Assembly (NCBI RefSeq): GCF_040649515.1 | Contig: NZ_JBEZFP010000001.1 | Span: 164,266 to 228,265, forward strand | Reading direction: 5' to 3' | Source: Yinghuangia elevatio | GTDB taxonomy: Bacteria > Actinomycetota > Actinomycetes > Streptomycetales > Streptomycetaceae | Length of the DNA stretch: 64,000 bases | Shown: positions 16,055 through 23,678 of the stretch, piece after piece | Numbering within the stretch: the stretch's first letter is position 1 | Layout: each line of letters starts with the position of its first letter | Position numbers and translations under genes: made by a program | Notes under the pieces: model-generated | What the model saw: only the letters and a program-made list of their open reading frames with translations | Database searches by the model: none | Told to the model about the DNA's origin: nothing

Positions 16055-16537
16055 GTGGCAATGGTCGTGGCCCGTGGGGTGCCCGATTCAGAGGCTGTAC
16101 TCGTCCCGCACGCCTCCGTCGGCGTCGGTGCCGCCCGGCACCGTCTGATCGCCGACCTCACCGATCGCGGACTGCCCGCAGTTCTCGTCGACGACGCCGC
16201 TCTGGTGCTGTCCGAACTGCTGAGCAACGCGCTCAAGCACGCGCACGCCCTGCCGTCCGGCAGTGTGCGGGCCGCGTGGGCGGTGCGTCCGGACGATCTG
16301 CTGGCCATCGAGGTGACGGACGGCGGCGGCCCGACCCGCCCGCGACAGGCGAGCCCGTCGCTGACCGCGCGCGGCGGACGCGGCCTGTCGATCATCGACG
16401 CGCTGGCGGCGGACTGGGGGGTGCGCGGCTCGGTCGACGAGGTCACCGTGTGGGCCCTCCTGCCGACCTGCCGCGAAGAGGCCGAGGAACCGGCGGAGAA
16501 CTGGGAGTTCGACTTCGACGCCGCCGAGCCGCTGTAA
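16055..16537 (+). CDS. HATPase_c domain protein, anti-sigma-factor-like kinase
   Basis: This 160-residue cytosolic protein of the RsbW/SpoIIAB-like GHKL class carries an N box (LVLSELLSNALKHAHAL), a G1-like IEVTDGGGPTRP and a G2-like ARGGRGLSIIDALAADWG, with an acidic tail. Streptomycetes have many such proteins. They act as ATP-dependent protein kinases or binders in partner-switching pathways that control sigma factors or developmental genes. GTG 16055 has AGGAGG 7 nt upstream, better spaced than ATG 16061. No cognate antagonist is encoded beside it. Confidence 0.85.
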   Translation: MAMVVARGVPDSEAVLVPHASVGVGAARHRLIADLTDRGLPAVLVDDAALVLSELLSNALKHAHALPSGSVRAAWAVRPDDLLAIEVTDGGGPTRPRQASPSLTARGGRGLSIIDALAADWGVRGSVDEVTVWALLPTCREEAEEPAENWEFDFDAAEPL

Positions 16538-16680
16538 CGCGCGGCGGATCCCGCCGGTGCCCGCGCGGTGCCGGGGGTGAGGCGCCCGACGTCGCGGAAT
16601 GGGCTATATGCCGGGAGCGGACTACGCTCGGCGGTCGTCAATCGTCTATCACGCGATCCGCGACCGGGAGAGATCTCAGC

Positions 16681-17652
16681 ATGGGCAAGAAGGCCGCGCG
16701 GAAGGGCCAGCACAGCACGAAGACGACCACCGCCACGGACACGGTTCCGGTGGTCGGCGGGCGTGAACCCTGTCCTTGCGGCTCGGGCCGCCGCTACAAG
16801 GCGTGCCACGGTCGGGAGGCGGCCACCGCCGCCGAGACCCTGGTGCACCGGCCCTTCGAGGGACTGGCCGACGAGTGCGACTGGGTCGCGCTGCGGGAGC
16901 TGGTTCCGGCCGCGACGGCGCAGCTGAAGCTGGCCGCCGGGGTCGACGACGCGGACCGCTCGGTCACGCTCGCGACCGTCCTGCCGATGGCGTGGCCGGC
17001 GCTGCGCCGCGACAACGGCTCGGTGCTCATCGGCCTCCAGACGCACACCAGTTCCGGCGACGTCAGCCGCGACCTGGCCGACGCCCTGGAGCGCGCGCTG
17101 GCCGCCGAGGACGGTACGCCGGTCACTCCCGGCCCGCTGCCGGGCCCCGGGCCGCGCCTGCAGGACCTGCTCGACGTCTCGGCGCCGCTCGCGGTGACCG
17201 TGCACGAGGGCTTCGACTTCTGGGTCGAGGACGCCGAGGCCGCCACCGGCGACGTCGCGGCCTCGCTGGAGCGCGCGAACGCGGCGGCGACGCCGACCGC
17301 GCGCCTCACGTCGGTGGACGCGGCGTACTGGTGCAGCATGCGTGAGAAGAATCACCTGCGCTGGGTCATGCCGCACCCGGAGGAGGAGCTGCTCGACGCG
17401 ATCGCCCGGCTGCACGCCGCCGAGTCGTCGTCGCTCGGCGAGGGCACCCGCTTCGTCGGGTCCTTCCGCGCGCACGGCCTGCTGGTCCCGGTCTGGGATC
17501 TGCCGGGCGGGATGACCGCCGACGACGTCGAGAAGCCCGCCGCGGACTTCGGCGTACGTTTGGCCGAATCCCTCGCAGACACAACGCCTCTGACTACTCG
17601 TCAGCGCAGCGCGCGGAACGGCCTCCTGAACCGCCAGATCACCCTGAACTGA
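16681..17652 (+). CDS. DUF5926 family protein with SEC-C zinc motif
   Basis: The 323-residue protein begins with a basic tail (MGKKAARKGQHSTKTT), followed by a SEC-C motif (EPCPCGSGRRYKACHG) that chelates zinc as in the SecA C-terminus. The rest is a conserved alpha/beta body (LVHRPFEGLADECDWVALRELVPAA ... EKNHLRWVMPHPEEELLDAIARLHA ... LPGGMTADDVEKPA) typical of DUF5926. SEC-C motifs mediate contact with SecB or ribosomes; the role of this family is not established. It is a single gene, closed by the terminator at 17662-17700. Confidence 0.88.
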   Translation: MGKKAARKGQHSTKTTTATDTVPVVGGREPCPCGSGRRYKACHGREAATAAETLVHRPFEGLADECDWVALRELVPAATAQLKLAAGVDDADRSVTLATVLPMAWPALRRDNGSVLIGLQTHTSSGDVSRDLADALERALAAEDGTPVTPGPLPGPGPRLQDLLDVSAPLAVTVHEGFDFWVEDAEAATGDVAASLERANAAATPTARLTSVDAAYWCSMREKNHLRWVMPHPEEELLDAIARLHAAESSSLGEGTRFVGSFRAHGLLVPVWDLPGGMTADDVEKPAADFGVRLAESLADTTPLTTRQRSARNGLLNRQITLN

Positions 17653-17661
17653 TGCCCCGCG

Positions 17662-17700
17662 GCCGCCGCGTGGACCACGCCGAGTGGTCCGCGCGGCGGC
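17662..17700. terminator. hairpin after the SEC-C protein gene
   Basis: Arms 17662-17678 and 17684-17700 pair over 17 bp with one G-T pair and a 5-nt loop, starting 10 nt after the stop codon. Confidence 0.8.
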
Positions 17701-17798
17701 TTCCTTGATACCGGCAACTGTCGGCAAGAAGCGGGCTGGGAACCGGCGATCTGCGGGCCGTCAAGTCGGGATTCCCCGTGAAGGGAGCCCCGCCACAC

Positions 17799-17815
17799 AT
17801 TGGACTAGGTCCAAT
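17799..17815. promoter_or_regulatory. 7-3-7 inverted repeat, candidate GntR-type operator
   Basis: attggac-tag-gtccaat is a perfect palindrome with 7-bp arms. It resembles the GntR/DasR class of operators centred on a CTAG-like core with TGG/CCA flanks. No gene begins nearby, and the next element is the terminator hairpin at 17864. The regulator is not known. Confidence 0.45.
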
Positions 17816-17863
17816 TACGCCCCGGACTTGGGTACTGGGAAGTTGCCTGTTACCTTTGATCCA

Positions 17864-17906
17864 GCCCGGCCGCTGATGCATCCCCCGTCTTCAGCGGCCG
17901 GGCCCT
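17864..17906 (+). terminator. perfect 13-bp hairpin with T-rich tail
   Basis: Arms 17864-17876 and 17891-17903 are exact complements with a 14-nt loop, followed by ccttttctt. The upstream plus-strand gene already has its own terminator at 17662, so this one probably closes a short separate transcript starting in 17700-17860. Confidence 0.7.
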
Positions 17907-18161
17907 TTTCTTGTTCGGGTACCGGCCCGCTCCGCACCCGATCGGCCCCTCGCAAACGCCAGGTTCCGGCCGTACGGACGACCCCCGAACGGCCGGATCT
18001 CGCCGTCGCCGGACGCCCCGTCGGCGGAGCGCAGCCACGCAACCCGAGCCACCCGCACAACCGACCGAGCGGCGCGTCGAAACGTCACCCCGGGCGCGCC
18101 GCCGAACGGGTCGGGTGGGCGGGTCGGGCGGGTCGGGGTACGCGGGTCGAGCGCGGCCGGG

Positions 18162-18821
18162 TCAGCCGGCGGCGGACGCCGTACCCGCGCGCAGCACCTT
18201 GTCCGCGCCGTCCTCGGTGGCCACCTCGGCGATCGCCGACCACTCCGCGAGCGCGCTGTCGGTGCGCAGGCGCGGCGTCTCGCACACGCCGTCACCGGAC
18301 TTCGCCGCAATGGTGCAGCGCATCTCGACGGTGCCCTCGTCCGGGCGCAGCAGGCCGAGGACGAGGAGCAGCGGCTCGGCGGTCGGGTTGCGGTAGTAGA
18401 CGCGCCCCCACACCTCCCCGCCCTCGCGCTCGACGCAGGTCTGTGCGCGGACGCCGCCGGCGACCTCGACGGCCTTGCCGCACAGCGCGTTGGACACCGG
18501 GGTCGAGGCGGCCGCGGCGGGCGCCGCGGGGGAAGTGGCGGACGACGCCTTCGCGGACGGTGCCGTGCTGGCGCCCAGGAGCTGCTTGACCGCCTCGACA
18601 CCGTCGGGCGCACTCGGGTCGACGCCGTTGCCGAAGTCGTGGGCGCCGGACGGCCCGGGCCTGCCGGACGGGGTCGCCGTGCCGCCCGCGACCGGAGCCT
18701 TGCCGGGCGTCTTGCCGTGCGATCCGTCGGCGGAGGCCGCGGCGAGGGGGATGAGCAGGCAGAGCCCGACGGTCGTGCCGAGCGCCGCCGTGCGAACGCG
18801 TGCCGTACGTGCCCGCTGCAT
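18162..18821 (-). CDS. secreted protein of unknown function
   Basis: This 219-residue exported protein starts at an ATG with GAGGAG 6 nt upstream; a longer start at 18836 would precede that SD. An N-terminal signal peptide (basic, then ALGTTVGLCLLIPLAAASA) is followed by a disordered Gly/Pro/Ala/Ser region. The C-terminal domain (about 110-219) has beta strands and four cysteines (ALCGKA, AQTCVER, MRCTIAA, GVCETPR), consistent with two disulfides. It looks like a small extracellular beta-sandwich domain. I do not recognise the family. Confidence 0.75.
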   Translation of the reverse strand: MQRARTARVRTAALGTTVGLCLLIPLAAASADGSHGKTPGKAPVAGGTATPSGRPGPSGAHDFGNGVDPSAPDGVEAVKQLLGASTAPSAKASSATSPAAPAAAASTPVSNALCGKAVEVAGGVRAQTCVEREGGEVWGRVYYRNPTAEPLLLVLGLLRPDEGTVEMRCTIAAKSGDGVCETPRLRTDSALAEWSAIAEVATEDGADKVLRAGTASAAG

Positions 18822-19132
18822 GGTGTCTCCTCGCACGAAGGCCGCGTCCGCGGTGCGGATTCCGGGGCCTGGTCACCTGGTGTCCGAGCCTATCGCCTGG
18901 ACCGGCCCCGAACGATCACCGCGCGTCCCGGAACTGCCACAGCCACGCCCCGGATTCGCGCCGCGCCGGACGCCCTCGCGATGTGCTTGTCATACCGCTC
19001 GCACGGGTTCGCACAGTTGTCGCACGGGTCCCGAGGACCTTCCCGAAGACGCCCGGTCCCGCGCCGCGCTCCCCCGTACTCCCCCGGCCCCCACTCCGGC
19101 GGCCCGCGTTCCGGCGGCCCGCACTCCCGCGC
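18822..19132. other. 311-bp spacer, no gene seen
   Basis: It separates two minus-strand genes. It contains direct repeats of tcgcacgggt near 18997-19031 and a run of cccccgtactccc/ggcggcccgc repeats near 19070-19130. No convincing frame, promoter or hairpin was identified. Confidence 0.45.
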
Positions 19133-19903
19133 TCAGCCCGCCATCGGGCTGGTGGCGAGCCAGCCGCCCGGGGCCATGCCGAGGACCACGCCGTGGCAGC
19201 CCTGGGCGTACGCGCGCAGCGAGAGGTTGATGCCCGGCTCGCCGGTGCCGACCGGCGGATCCAGCTCGGTGAGCTCGTCGACCAGCTCGGCGAGATGCAA
19301 GTGTGCCTGGCTCCACGGCAGTTCCTGGGATCCCGCGGCACCGAGCGCGCGCAGGACGGCGTGGTGCGCACGCCCGAGTACGTCGTCGACCTCGTTGTTC
19401 CCGGTGAGCGGGCGCGGCAGCATCTCCAGCAACGCGCCCGCGTCGTCGAGCACATGGCGGATGTGGTCGGGGTCCCCGGCCGGCGCGAGGTCGTCGTCGC
19501 CGGGTGTGCGGCCGTCCACGACGGCCTGGAGCACGGCGGCGGCGGCCAGCGCGTACGCCGCGTTGCGCTCGAACGCGAGGCGGCGTATCCCGTTGTAGTG
19601 CGCGTACACCAGCGATTCGAGCTGCCACGCCACGGTGGTCCGGGGCTGGAAGGCGGCCCCGGACTCGTCCTGGCGGGCGCGTTCGTAGGCGACCCGGACC
19701 TTGCCGACCGACAGGTCGGCGGTCTCCAGGGCGAAGTCCATGTCGACGCAGAGCCGCGCGAGGCTTTCCAGCCCGCAGGAGACGGCCGGCGGCAGCTGTG
19801 AGCCGTCCCACCGATCGTCGGGCGCGGCACGGTCCGGTTCACGCGCGCCACGGTCCGCGAACTCCCCCGCGATACCGGCCTCGTACCCGTCCGGCTGACG
19901 CAT
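19133..19903 (-). CDS. conserved helical protein of unknown function
   Basis: The ATG at 19903 is preceded by GGGAGGG and starts a 256-residue, mostly helical cytosolic protein. Blocks include SLARLCVDMDFALETADLSVGKVRVAYERA, AWQLESLVYAHYNGIRRLAFERNAAYALAAAAVL, LPRPLTGNNEVDDVLGRAHHAVLRAL and SLRAYAQGCHGVVLGMAPGGWLA. No catalytic motif, signal peptide or membrane helix is apparent. It is 179 bp downstream of the primase-like gene on the same strand and might be co-transcribed. The consistent codon bias and SD make it a real gene. Confidence 0.75.
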   Translation of the reverse strand: MRQPDGYEAGIAGEFADRGAREPDRAAPDDRWDGSQLPPAVSCGLESLARLCVDMDFALETADLSVGKVRVAYERARQDESGAAFQPRTTVAWQLESLVYAHYNGIRRLAFERNAAYALAAAAVLQAVVDGRTPGDDDLAPAGDPDHIRHVLDDAGALLEMLPRPLTGNNEVDDVLGRAHHAVLRALGAAGSQELPWSQAHLHLAELVDELTELDPPVGTGEPGINLSLRAYAQGCHGVVLGMAPGGWLATSPMAG

Positions 19904-20082
19904 AGCCGCCCTCCCCGAGCCGCCCGATGGCCTCACGCTACCCCCGTGCCCACCCCTCGCGGGAGTCATGCGGCGACTCCACGGAAGCGGAACACGACGC
20001 ACCGTATCGGCCGCCCCGGACACCCGCCACGACGACCCGTCGGCGGGTCGCCGCGGGGGCCGGGCGGCGATCCGGCCGGGTC

Positions 20083-20796
20083 TCAGGCCGAACGGCGCAC
20101 CTGGGTGACCGAGTGGCAGGTGTCGACGAGCGTGCGGACCAGGTCGGACACGTGCGGCAGCCACGGTGCCGGGGCACCCGGGACCGCCTCGCCGACGGGC
20201 GGCTCGATCCAGCGCAGCGGCCCGCCCGGTACCCGGGAGGGCGGCAGCGCCAGGTATCCGTCGTCGCCGTGGCAGCGCAGGGTGAAGGGCACGGCGCCGT
20301 AGCGGTCGAGGCCGTAGCGGTCGAGGAGGTCGGCGAGTTCGTCGAGCGCGTACGGCGCGACGAGGAACGCGTACCGGCCCGGCGCGGCCACGATGGGACC
20401 GGTGCGCACGCCGAGCATCCGCAGTTGGCCCATTGCTCTGATCCCGGCCTCCTCCGGCACGCTCAGTGCGGCGACCCGGCGACCCGTGGCCATCACGACG
20501 GGAGCGTCCGGGAACCGGCTCCACCACCACCGCACCATGCGCTCGTCAGTGGTCGCGGCGAGAATCGGCGGCCTGCCGGTGGTGCCCGGTGACCTGCCGC
20601 TGCCGTCCGGCGCGGCGGGTGGATCCGGATGCGCGCCCGGCAGCGGGCAGTCGTCACGGCCGCAGCTGCACGTGCAGGCCCACCGGTCGAGACCGGCCCC
20701 GGGGACCACGGGCCAGTTCCACTGCGCGCACGCCAGCGCGGCGGACAGCAGTGCGGAGCGTTCCCTACGTCGCTTTCCGAGGAGTTCGCGCAGCAT
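20083..20796 (-). CDS. bifunctional DNA primase/polymerase-like protein, probably catalytically degenerate
   Basis: This 237-residue protein has the N-terminal pattern of the small actinobacterial prim-pol family: a helix with LLSAALACAQWNWPVVPG, a Cys-rich WACTCSCGRDDCPLPGAHP block, then MVRWWWSRFPDAPVVMATG. In active members an acidic D-x-D for metal binding follows the ATG strand. Here that position reads ALSVPEEAG, so both Asp residues are missing. The C-terminal half keeps FLVAPYALDELADLLDRYGL and LALPPSRVPGGPLRWIEPP. A DNA-binding or regulatory role is more likely than synthesis. It has no helicase partner or plasmid context. Confidence 0.75.
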   Translation of the reverse strand: MLRELLGKRRRERSALLSAALACAQWNWPVVPGAGLDRWACTCSCGRDDCPLPGAHPDPPAAPDGSGRSPGTTGRPPILAATTDERMVRWWWSRFPDAPVVMATGRRVAALSVPEEAGIRAMGQLRMLGVRTGPIVAAPGRYAFLVAPYALDELADLLDRYGLDRYGAVPFTLRCHGDDGYLALPPSRVPGGPLRWIEPPVGEAVPGAPAPWLPHVSDLVRTLVDTCHSVTQVRRSA

Positions 20797-21119
20797 GGCG
20801 CTCGTTCCCTTCCGTGAGCCTGCCGGAAACTGCCGGAAACTGCTGAACTACTGGGCATTGCGTGCGCTTGGCGCTGGTCTGCGGGCGCCCGGAGGTACTT
20901 GGCAGCGCACCACGGGCTCACCGGGTGGCGGGATATGGCGCGCCCTGGCGCGGATGGGCGGAGCACTCGCGCGGTGTCCACGGCGCGGGGCGACGGGCGC
21001 CCCCTGGCCCGCTCCGGGCCATCCGCCAAACCTCGAAGTCCATCGGCCTTGCGCGGCCGATACACCCGATCAGCTCTTCTCTTCTGCAATGACGATTCGT
21101 CACGCCGCAAGGTTCCGCA

Positions 21120-21138
21120 GGAGGTTGTGACAACCTCC
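21120..21138. promoter_or_regulatory. perfect 9-1-9 palindrome, candidate operator
   Basis: GGAGGTTGT-G-ACAACCTCC is a perfect inverted repeat with a single central base. The spacing is too tight for an RNA hairpin terminator, so a dimeric repressor operator is the better explanation. The regulator is unknown. Confidence 0.5.
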
Positions 21139-21227
21139 ACTTTCTTTGTACCCGTTTCGGGGTATCCGGGCACGCCGCCGCGCCGCGCCCGGCGCGAGCG
21201 GGGCACGCGACGGGGTGTGCTGGGTTC

Positions 21228-21233
21228 TACGAT
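21228..21233 (+). promoter_or_regulatory. -10 hexamer of a probable leaderless promoter for the glycosyltransferase
   Basis: TACGAT is followed by 8 nt and the ATG at 21242. No SD precedes the ATG. Confidence 0.4.
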
Positions 21234-21241
21234 CCCTTGCC

Positions 21242-22138
21242 ATGGCACTTCAGGCATCCGGAAGCGACGCATCCGACGAGGCGACCGGGATCCCGGGGCC
21301 CACGGCGGTGGTGATCCCGGCGCACGACGAGGAGCGCAGGATCGCCGCGACGGTCCGGGCGGCGCGCGTCGTGGACGGTGTGGACCTGGTCGTGGTGGTC
21401 GACGACGGCTCGCGCGACCGCACGGTGGCGGCCGCGGCGGCGGCCGGCGCGATCGTCGTGCGGCACGGCCGCAACCGGGGCAAGGCGGCGGCGATGGAGA
21501 CGGGCGCGGCGGTGGTCGCGGCAATCGACGCACGCGAGGGCCGCGACAAGCCGGACACCGCGCATCTGCTGCTCTTCCTGGACGCCGACCTGGAGGAGAG
21601 CGCGGCGAACGCGGCGGTGCTCATCGACCCGGTGCGCGGCGGGGCGGCGGCGATGACCATCGCGGTGCTGCCGCCGCAGAAGCGGGCCGGCGGCGGGCAC
21701 GGGTTCGTGGTGCGGGCGTCCCGCGAGGGCATCCGCAAGGCGAGCGGTTTCGCGGCGACGCAGCCGCTGTCCGGGCAGCGCTGCCTGACGCGCGAGGCCT
21801 TCGACGCGGCTCTCCCCCTCGCGGCCGGCTTCGGCGTCGAGACCGGGCTCACGATCGACCTGGTCCGCCAGGGGTTCGCGGTACGCGAGGTCGAGGTGGA
21901 CCTGCACCACCGCGTGACGGGGAAGGACTGGGCCGCCCAGGTGCACCGGGCCAGGCAGTACGCGCACGTGGCGCGCGCGCTGGCCGAACGCGGGGCGGCG
22001 GGTGCCCTGCCGGGTGCGGTGCGCGGCAAGCCGTCCCCCGGCCCGTCGGGAGCGGCGGGAGCGGCGGGAGCTGGCTCGGACGCCGATTCGGGCGCGCAGG
22101 CGGGCCCGCACTCGGGGCGGACCGGGGCGGGAAGTTGA
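21242..22138 (+). CDS. family 2 glycosyltransferase
   Basis: This 298-residue protein has a GT-A fold typical of the polyprenyl-phosphate or nucleotide-sugar group. Its features are AVVIPAHDEERRIAATVRAA, VVVVDDGSRDRTV (nucleotide binding), GRNRGKAAAMETG, a FLDADLEE metal-binding DxD, and LSGQRCLTREAF with a catalytic acidic region (FGVETGLTIDLVRQGF). The C-terminal 40 residues are low-complexity Gly/Ala/Ser. No transmembrane helix is present, so it acts at the cytosolic membrane face. The following gene encodes a membrane mannosyltransferase-like protein 37 bp downstream, suggesting a joint role in envelope glycan or lipid-linked sugar synthesis. Confidence 0.9.
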   Translation: MALQASGSDASDEATGIPGPTAVVIPAHDEERRIAATVRAARVVDGVDLVVVVDDGSRDRTVAAAAAAGAIVVRHGRNRGKAAAMETGAAVVAAIDAREGRDKPDTAHLLLFLDADLEESAANAAVLIDPVRGGAAAMTIAVLPPQKRAGGGHGFVVRASREGIRKASGFAATQPLSGQRCLTREAFDAALPLAAGFGVETGLTIDLVRQGFAVREVEVDLHHRVTGKDWAAQVHRARQYAHVARALAERGAAGALPGAVRGKPSPGPSGAAGAAGAGSDADSGAQAGPHSGRTGAGS

Positions 22139-22167
22139 CGGTCCGTCGGCTTGTCGATTCATCGGGC

Positions 22168-22183
22168 TGTTTCACGTGAAACA
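22168..22183. promoter_or_regulatory. parS: parS, ParB-binding chromosome segregation site
   Basis: The 16-mer TGTTTCACGTGAAACA is a perfect palindrome and the exact canonical parS. Such sites cluster around oriC in Streptomyces and related bacteria and load ParB for chromosome partition in sporulating hyphae. This copy covers the GTG start codon of the following glycosyltransferase (GTG at 22176-22178). Confidence 0.96.
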
Positions 22184-23678
22184 TGAGTACGCAGGTCAGA
22201 GCCGGGCGTCACTCGTATGCCTCACGCTCGGCATCGCCCTCCTGCTCCTGACCGGCCTGCTCGGGACGAGTGCGGCCCAGCCGCCGCTGCCCGGCGGGCC
22301 CGGCTGGCTGCCGCCGTACAACCTGTCCTTCGACCCCTCCGCCGCACTGGTCACCGGGCTGCTGCTGGGGTCCGCGCTGCTGGGCGCGGCCGGCCTGGGC
22401 CTGGCGATGCTCGCGCTGCGCGCGGGGTGGTCGCCGGACCCGCGGCGGCTCACCGCGGCAGGCGCGGCAGCCGCGTTCGCGGCGGTGCTGGTGCCGCCGA
22501 TGGGCTCGGCCGACCACCTGGTCTACGCGGCGTACGGGCGTCTCGCCGCCACCGGCGGCAACCCGTACCGCGACACCGCCCTCGACCTGGCCGCCGACGG
22601 AGACCCGGTGGGCCGCGCGGTGGAGGCACCTTGGCAGGACACCCCGTCGGTGTACGGCCCGGTGGCGACCGCCGAGCAGTGGTTCGCCGCCAAGCTGGGC
22701 GGCACGTCGCCGCACACGACGGTCCTCGTGCTGACCCTGATCGGCATGGCCGCCTTCGTCGCCACGGGCCTGCTGCTGCAACACGCGGTCACGGACGACG
22801 ACCGCGCCCGGGCCCGGATCGCGCTGCTGTGGGGGCTCAACCCGCTTCTGCTCTTCGTCGGGGTCAACGCGGGCCATCTCGACGCGCTCGCGGTCGCCTT
22901 CGCCGCCGCCGCGCTCGTCGCGGTACGCCGTTCCCCCGCACTCGCGGGCGTGCTCGTCGGCGTCGCCTGCGCCGCGAAGATCACCCTCGGCCTGTACGTC
23001 CTCGCGCTCGCCTGGGCGCTGCGCGGCCGCCGCCGCGACCTCGGGGCCATGCTCGGCTCCGGACTCGCGGTCGGCGTGCTCGCCTATCTCCCGCTCGGCA
23101 CCCAGGCGTTCGACCAGATGCGGGAGAACAGCAAGCTCGTCTCGCTGGCCATGCCGCTGCGCCTGACCGTCAAGCCGCTGGAGTCCGCGCTCGACGACGA
23201 CACCGCCCGGACGCTGATCGGGCTGATCGGGTGGCTGTCGCTGGTGCTGGTGGCGTGGCTGCTGGCGCCGGTCGTGGCGCGGGCGGCGGGGCGTTCGCCG
23301 GTCGCCGACCCGGCGGTGCGGGACGCGGCGGGGGTGGCCGCGCTGCTGGCCGTCGCGTGGCTGCTGACCGCGCCGTACAGCCTGCCCTGGTACGACCTGG
23401 CCGCCTGGGCGCCGCTCGTGCTGCTGGGCGGGACGGCGGTCGACGGGCTGCTGCTGGCGCGTACGACGGTGCTCGTGTGCGCCTACGTGCCCGGCCGGGC
23501 GGTCCCGCTGCCGGACGGCGTCGAGTCGTTCGCCCGGACGCTGCGGGCGGACGTCGGGCCGTACGCCGGCATCGCCCTGCTACTCGGCGCCGTGTGGCTC
23601 GGCCTGCGCGCGCGCCGCGGCACCACCGCCACCGGCCCCGCCGCCGACGCTCCCAAGGCCTCCGTCACGCGTTCCTGA
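22176..23678 (+). CDS. polytopic membrane glycosyltransferase (mannosyltransferase-like, GT-C fold)
   Basis: This 500-residue membrane protein has about 11-13 helices. Its GT-C/MptB-GT87-like signatures are an acidic first loop (GSADHLVYAAYGRLAATGGNPYRD), a VYGPVATAEQWF segment, a LWGLNPLLLFVGVNAGHLDALAVA helix pair and a C-terminal TAPYSLPWYDLAAWAPL. Such enzymes use polyprenyl-phosphate sugars on the outer face of the membrane. The only in-frame start near the domain boundary is GTG 22176, inside parS and without a clear SD; translation might instead be coupled to the upstream gene. The last 99 bp overlap the convergent gene at 23580. Confidence 0.82.
   Translation: MKHEYAGQSRASLVCLTLGIALLLLTGLLGTSAAQPPLPGGPGWLPPYNLSFDPSAALVTGLLLGSALLGAAGLGLAMLALRAGWSPDPRRLTAAGAAAAFAAVLVPPMGSADHLVYAAYGRLAATGGNPYRDTALDLAADGDPVGRAVEAPWQDTPSVYGPVATAEQWFAAKLGGTSPHTTVLVLTLIGMAAFVATGLLLQHAVTDDDRARARIALLWGLNPLLLFVGVNAGHLDALAVAFAAAALVAVRRSPALAGVLVGVACAAKITLGLYVLALAWALRGRRRDLGAMLGSGLAVGVLAYLPLGTQAFDQMRENSKLVSLAMPLRLTVKPLESALDDDTARTLIGLIGWLSLVLVAWLLAPVVARAAGRSPVADPAVRDAAGVAALLAVAWLLTAPYSLPWYDLAAWAPLVLLGGTAVDGLLLARTTVLVCAYVPGRAVPLPDGVESFARTLRADVGPYAGIALLLGAVWLGLRARRGTTATGPAADAPKASVTRS

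Larger units (their letters stand above)
20797..21241. other. 445-bp divergent intergenic region
   Basis: It separates the minus-strand primase-like gene from the plus-strand glycosyltransferase. It contains the perfect inverted repeat at 21120-21138 and the leaderless -10 at 21228. The right part (21070-21160) is less GC-rich, as in promoters. Short frames on both strands have no support. Confidence 0.5.

Noticed and set aside
13239..16061. A 940-codon minus-strand open frame opposite the NCS1 permease and glycerophosphodiesterase genes
   Set aside because: It is Arg/His/Ala-rich, without a domain pattern, and mirrors two certain plus-strand genes. It is a typical artefact of high GC.
17829..17857. 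The TTGGGT-17-TACCTT promoter as proof of a small RNA
   Set aside because: The predicted start would fall directly at the terminator hairpin, leaving almost no transcript. It is kept only as part of a lower-confidence finding.
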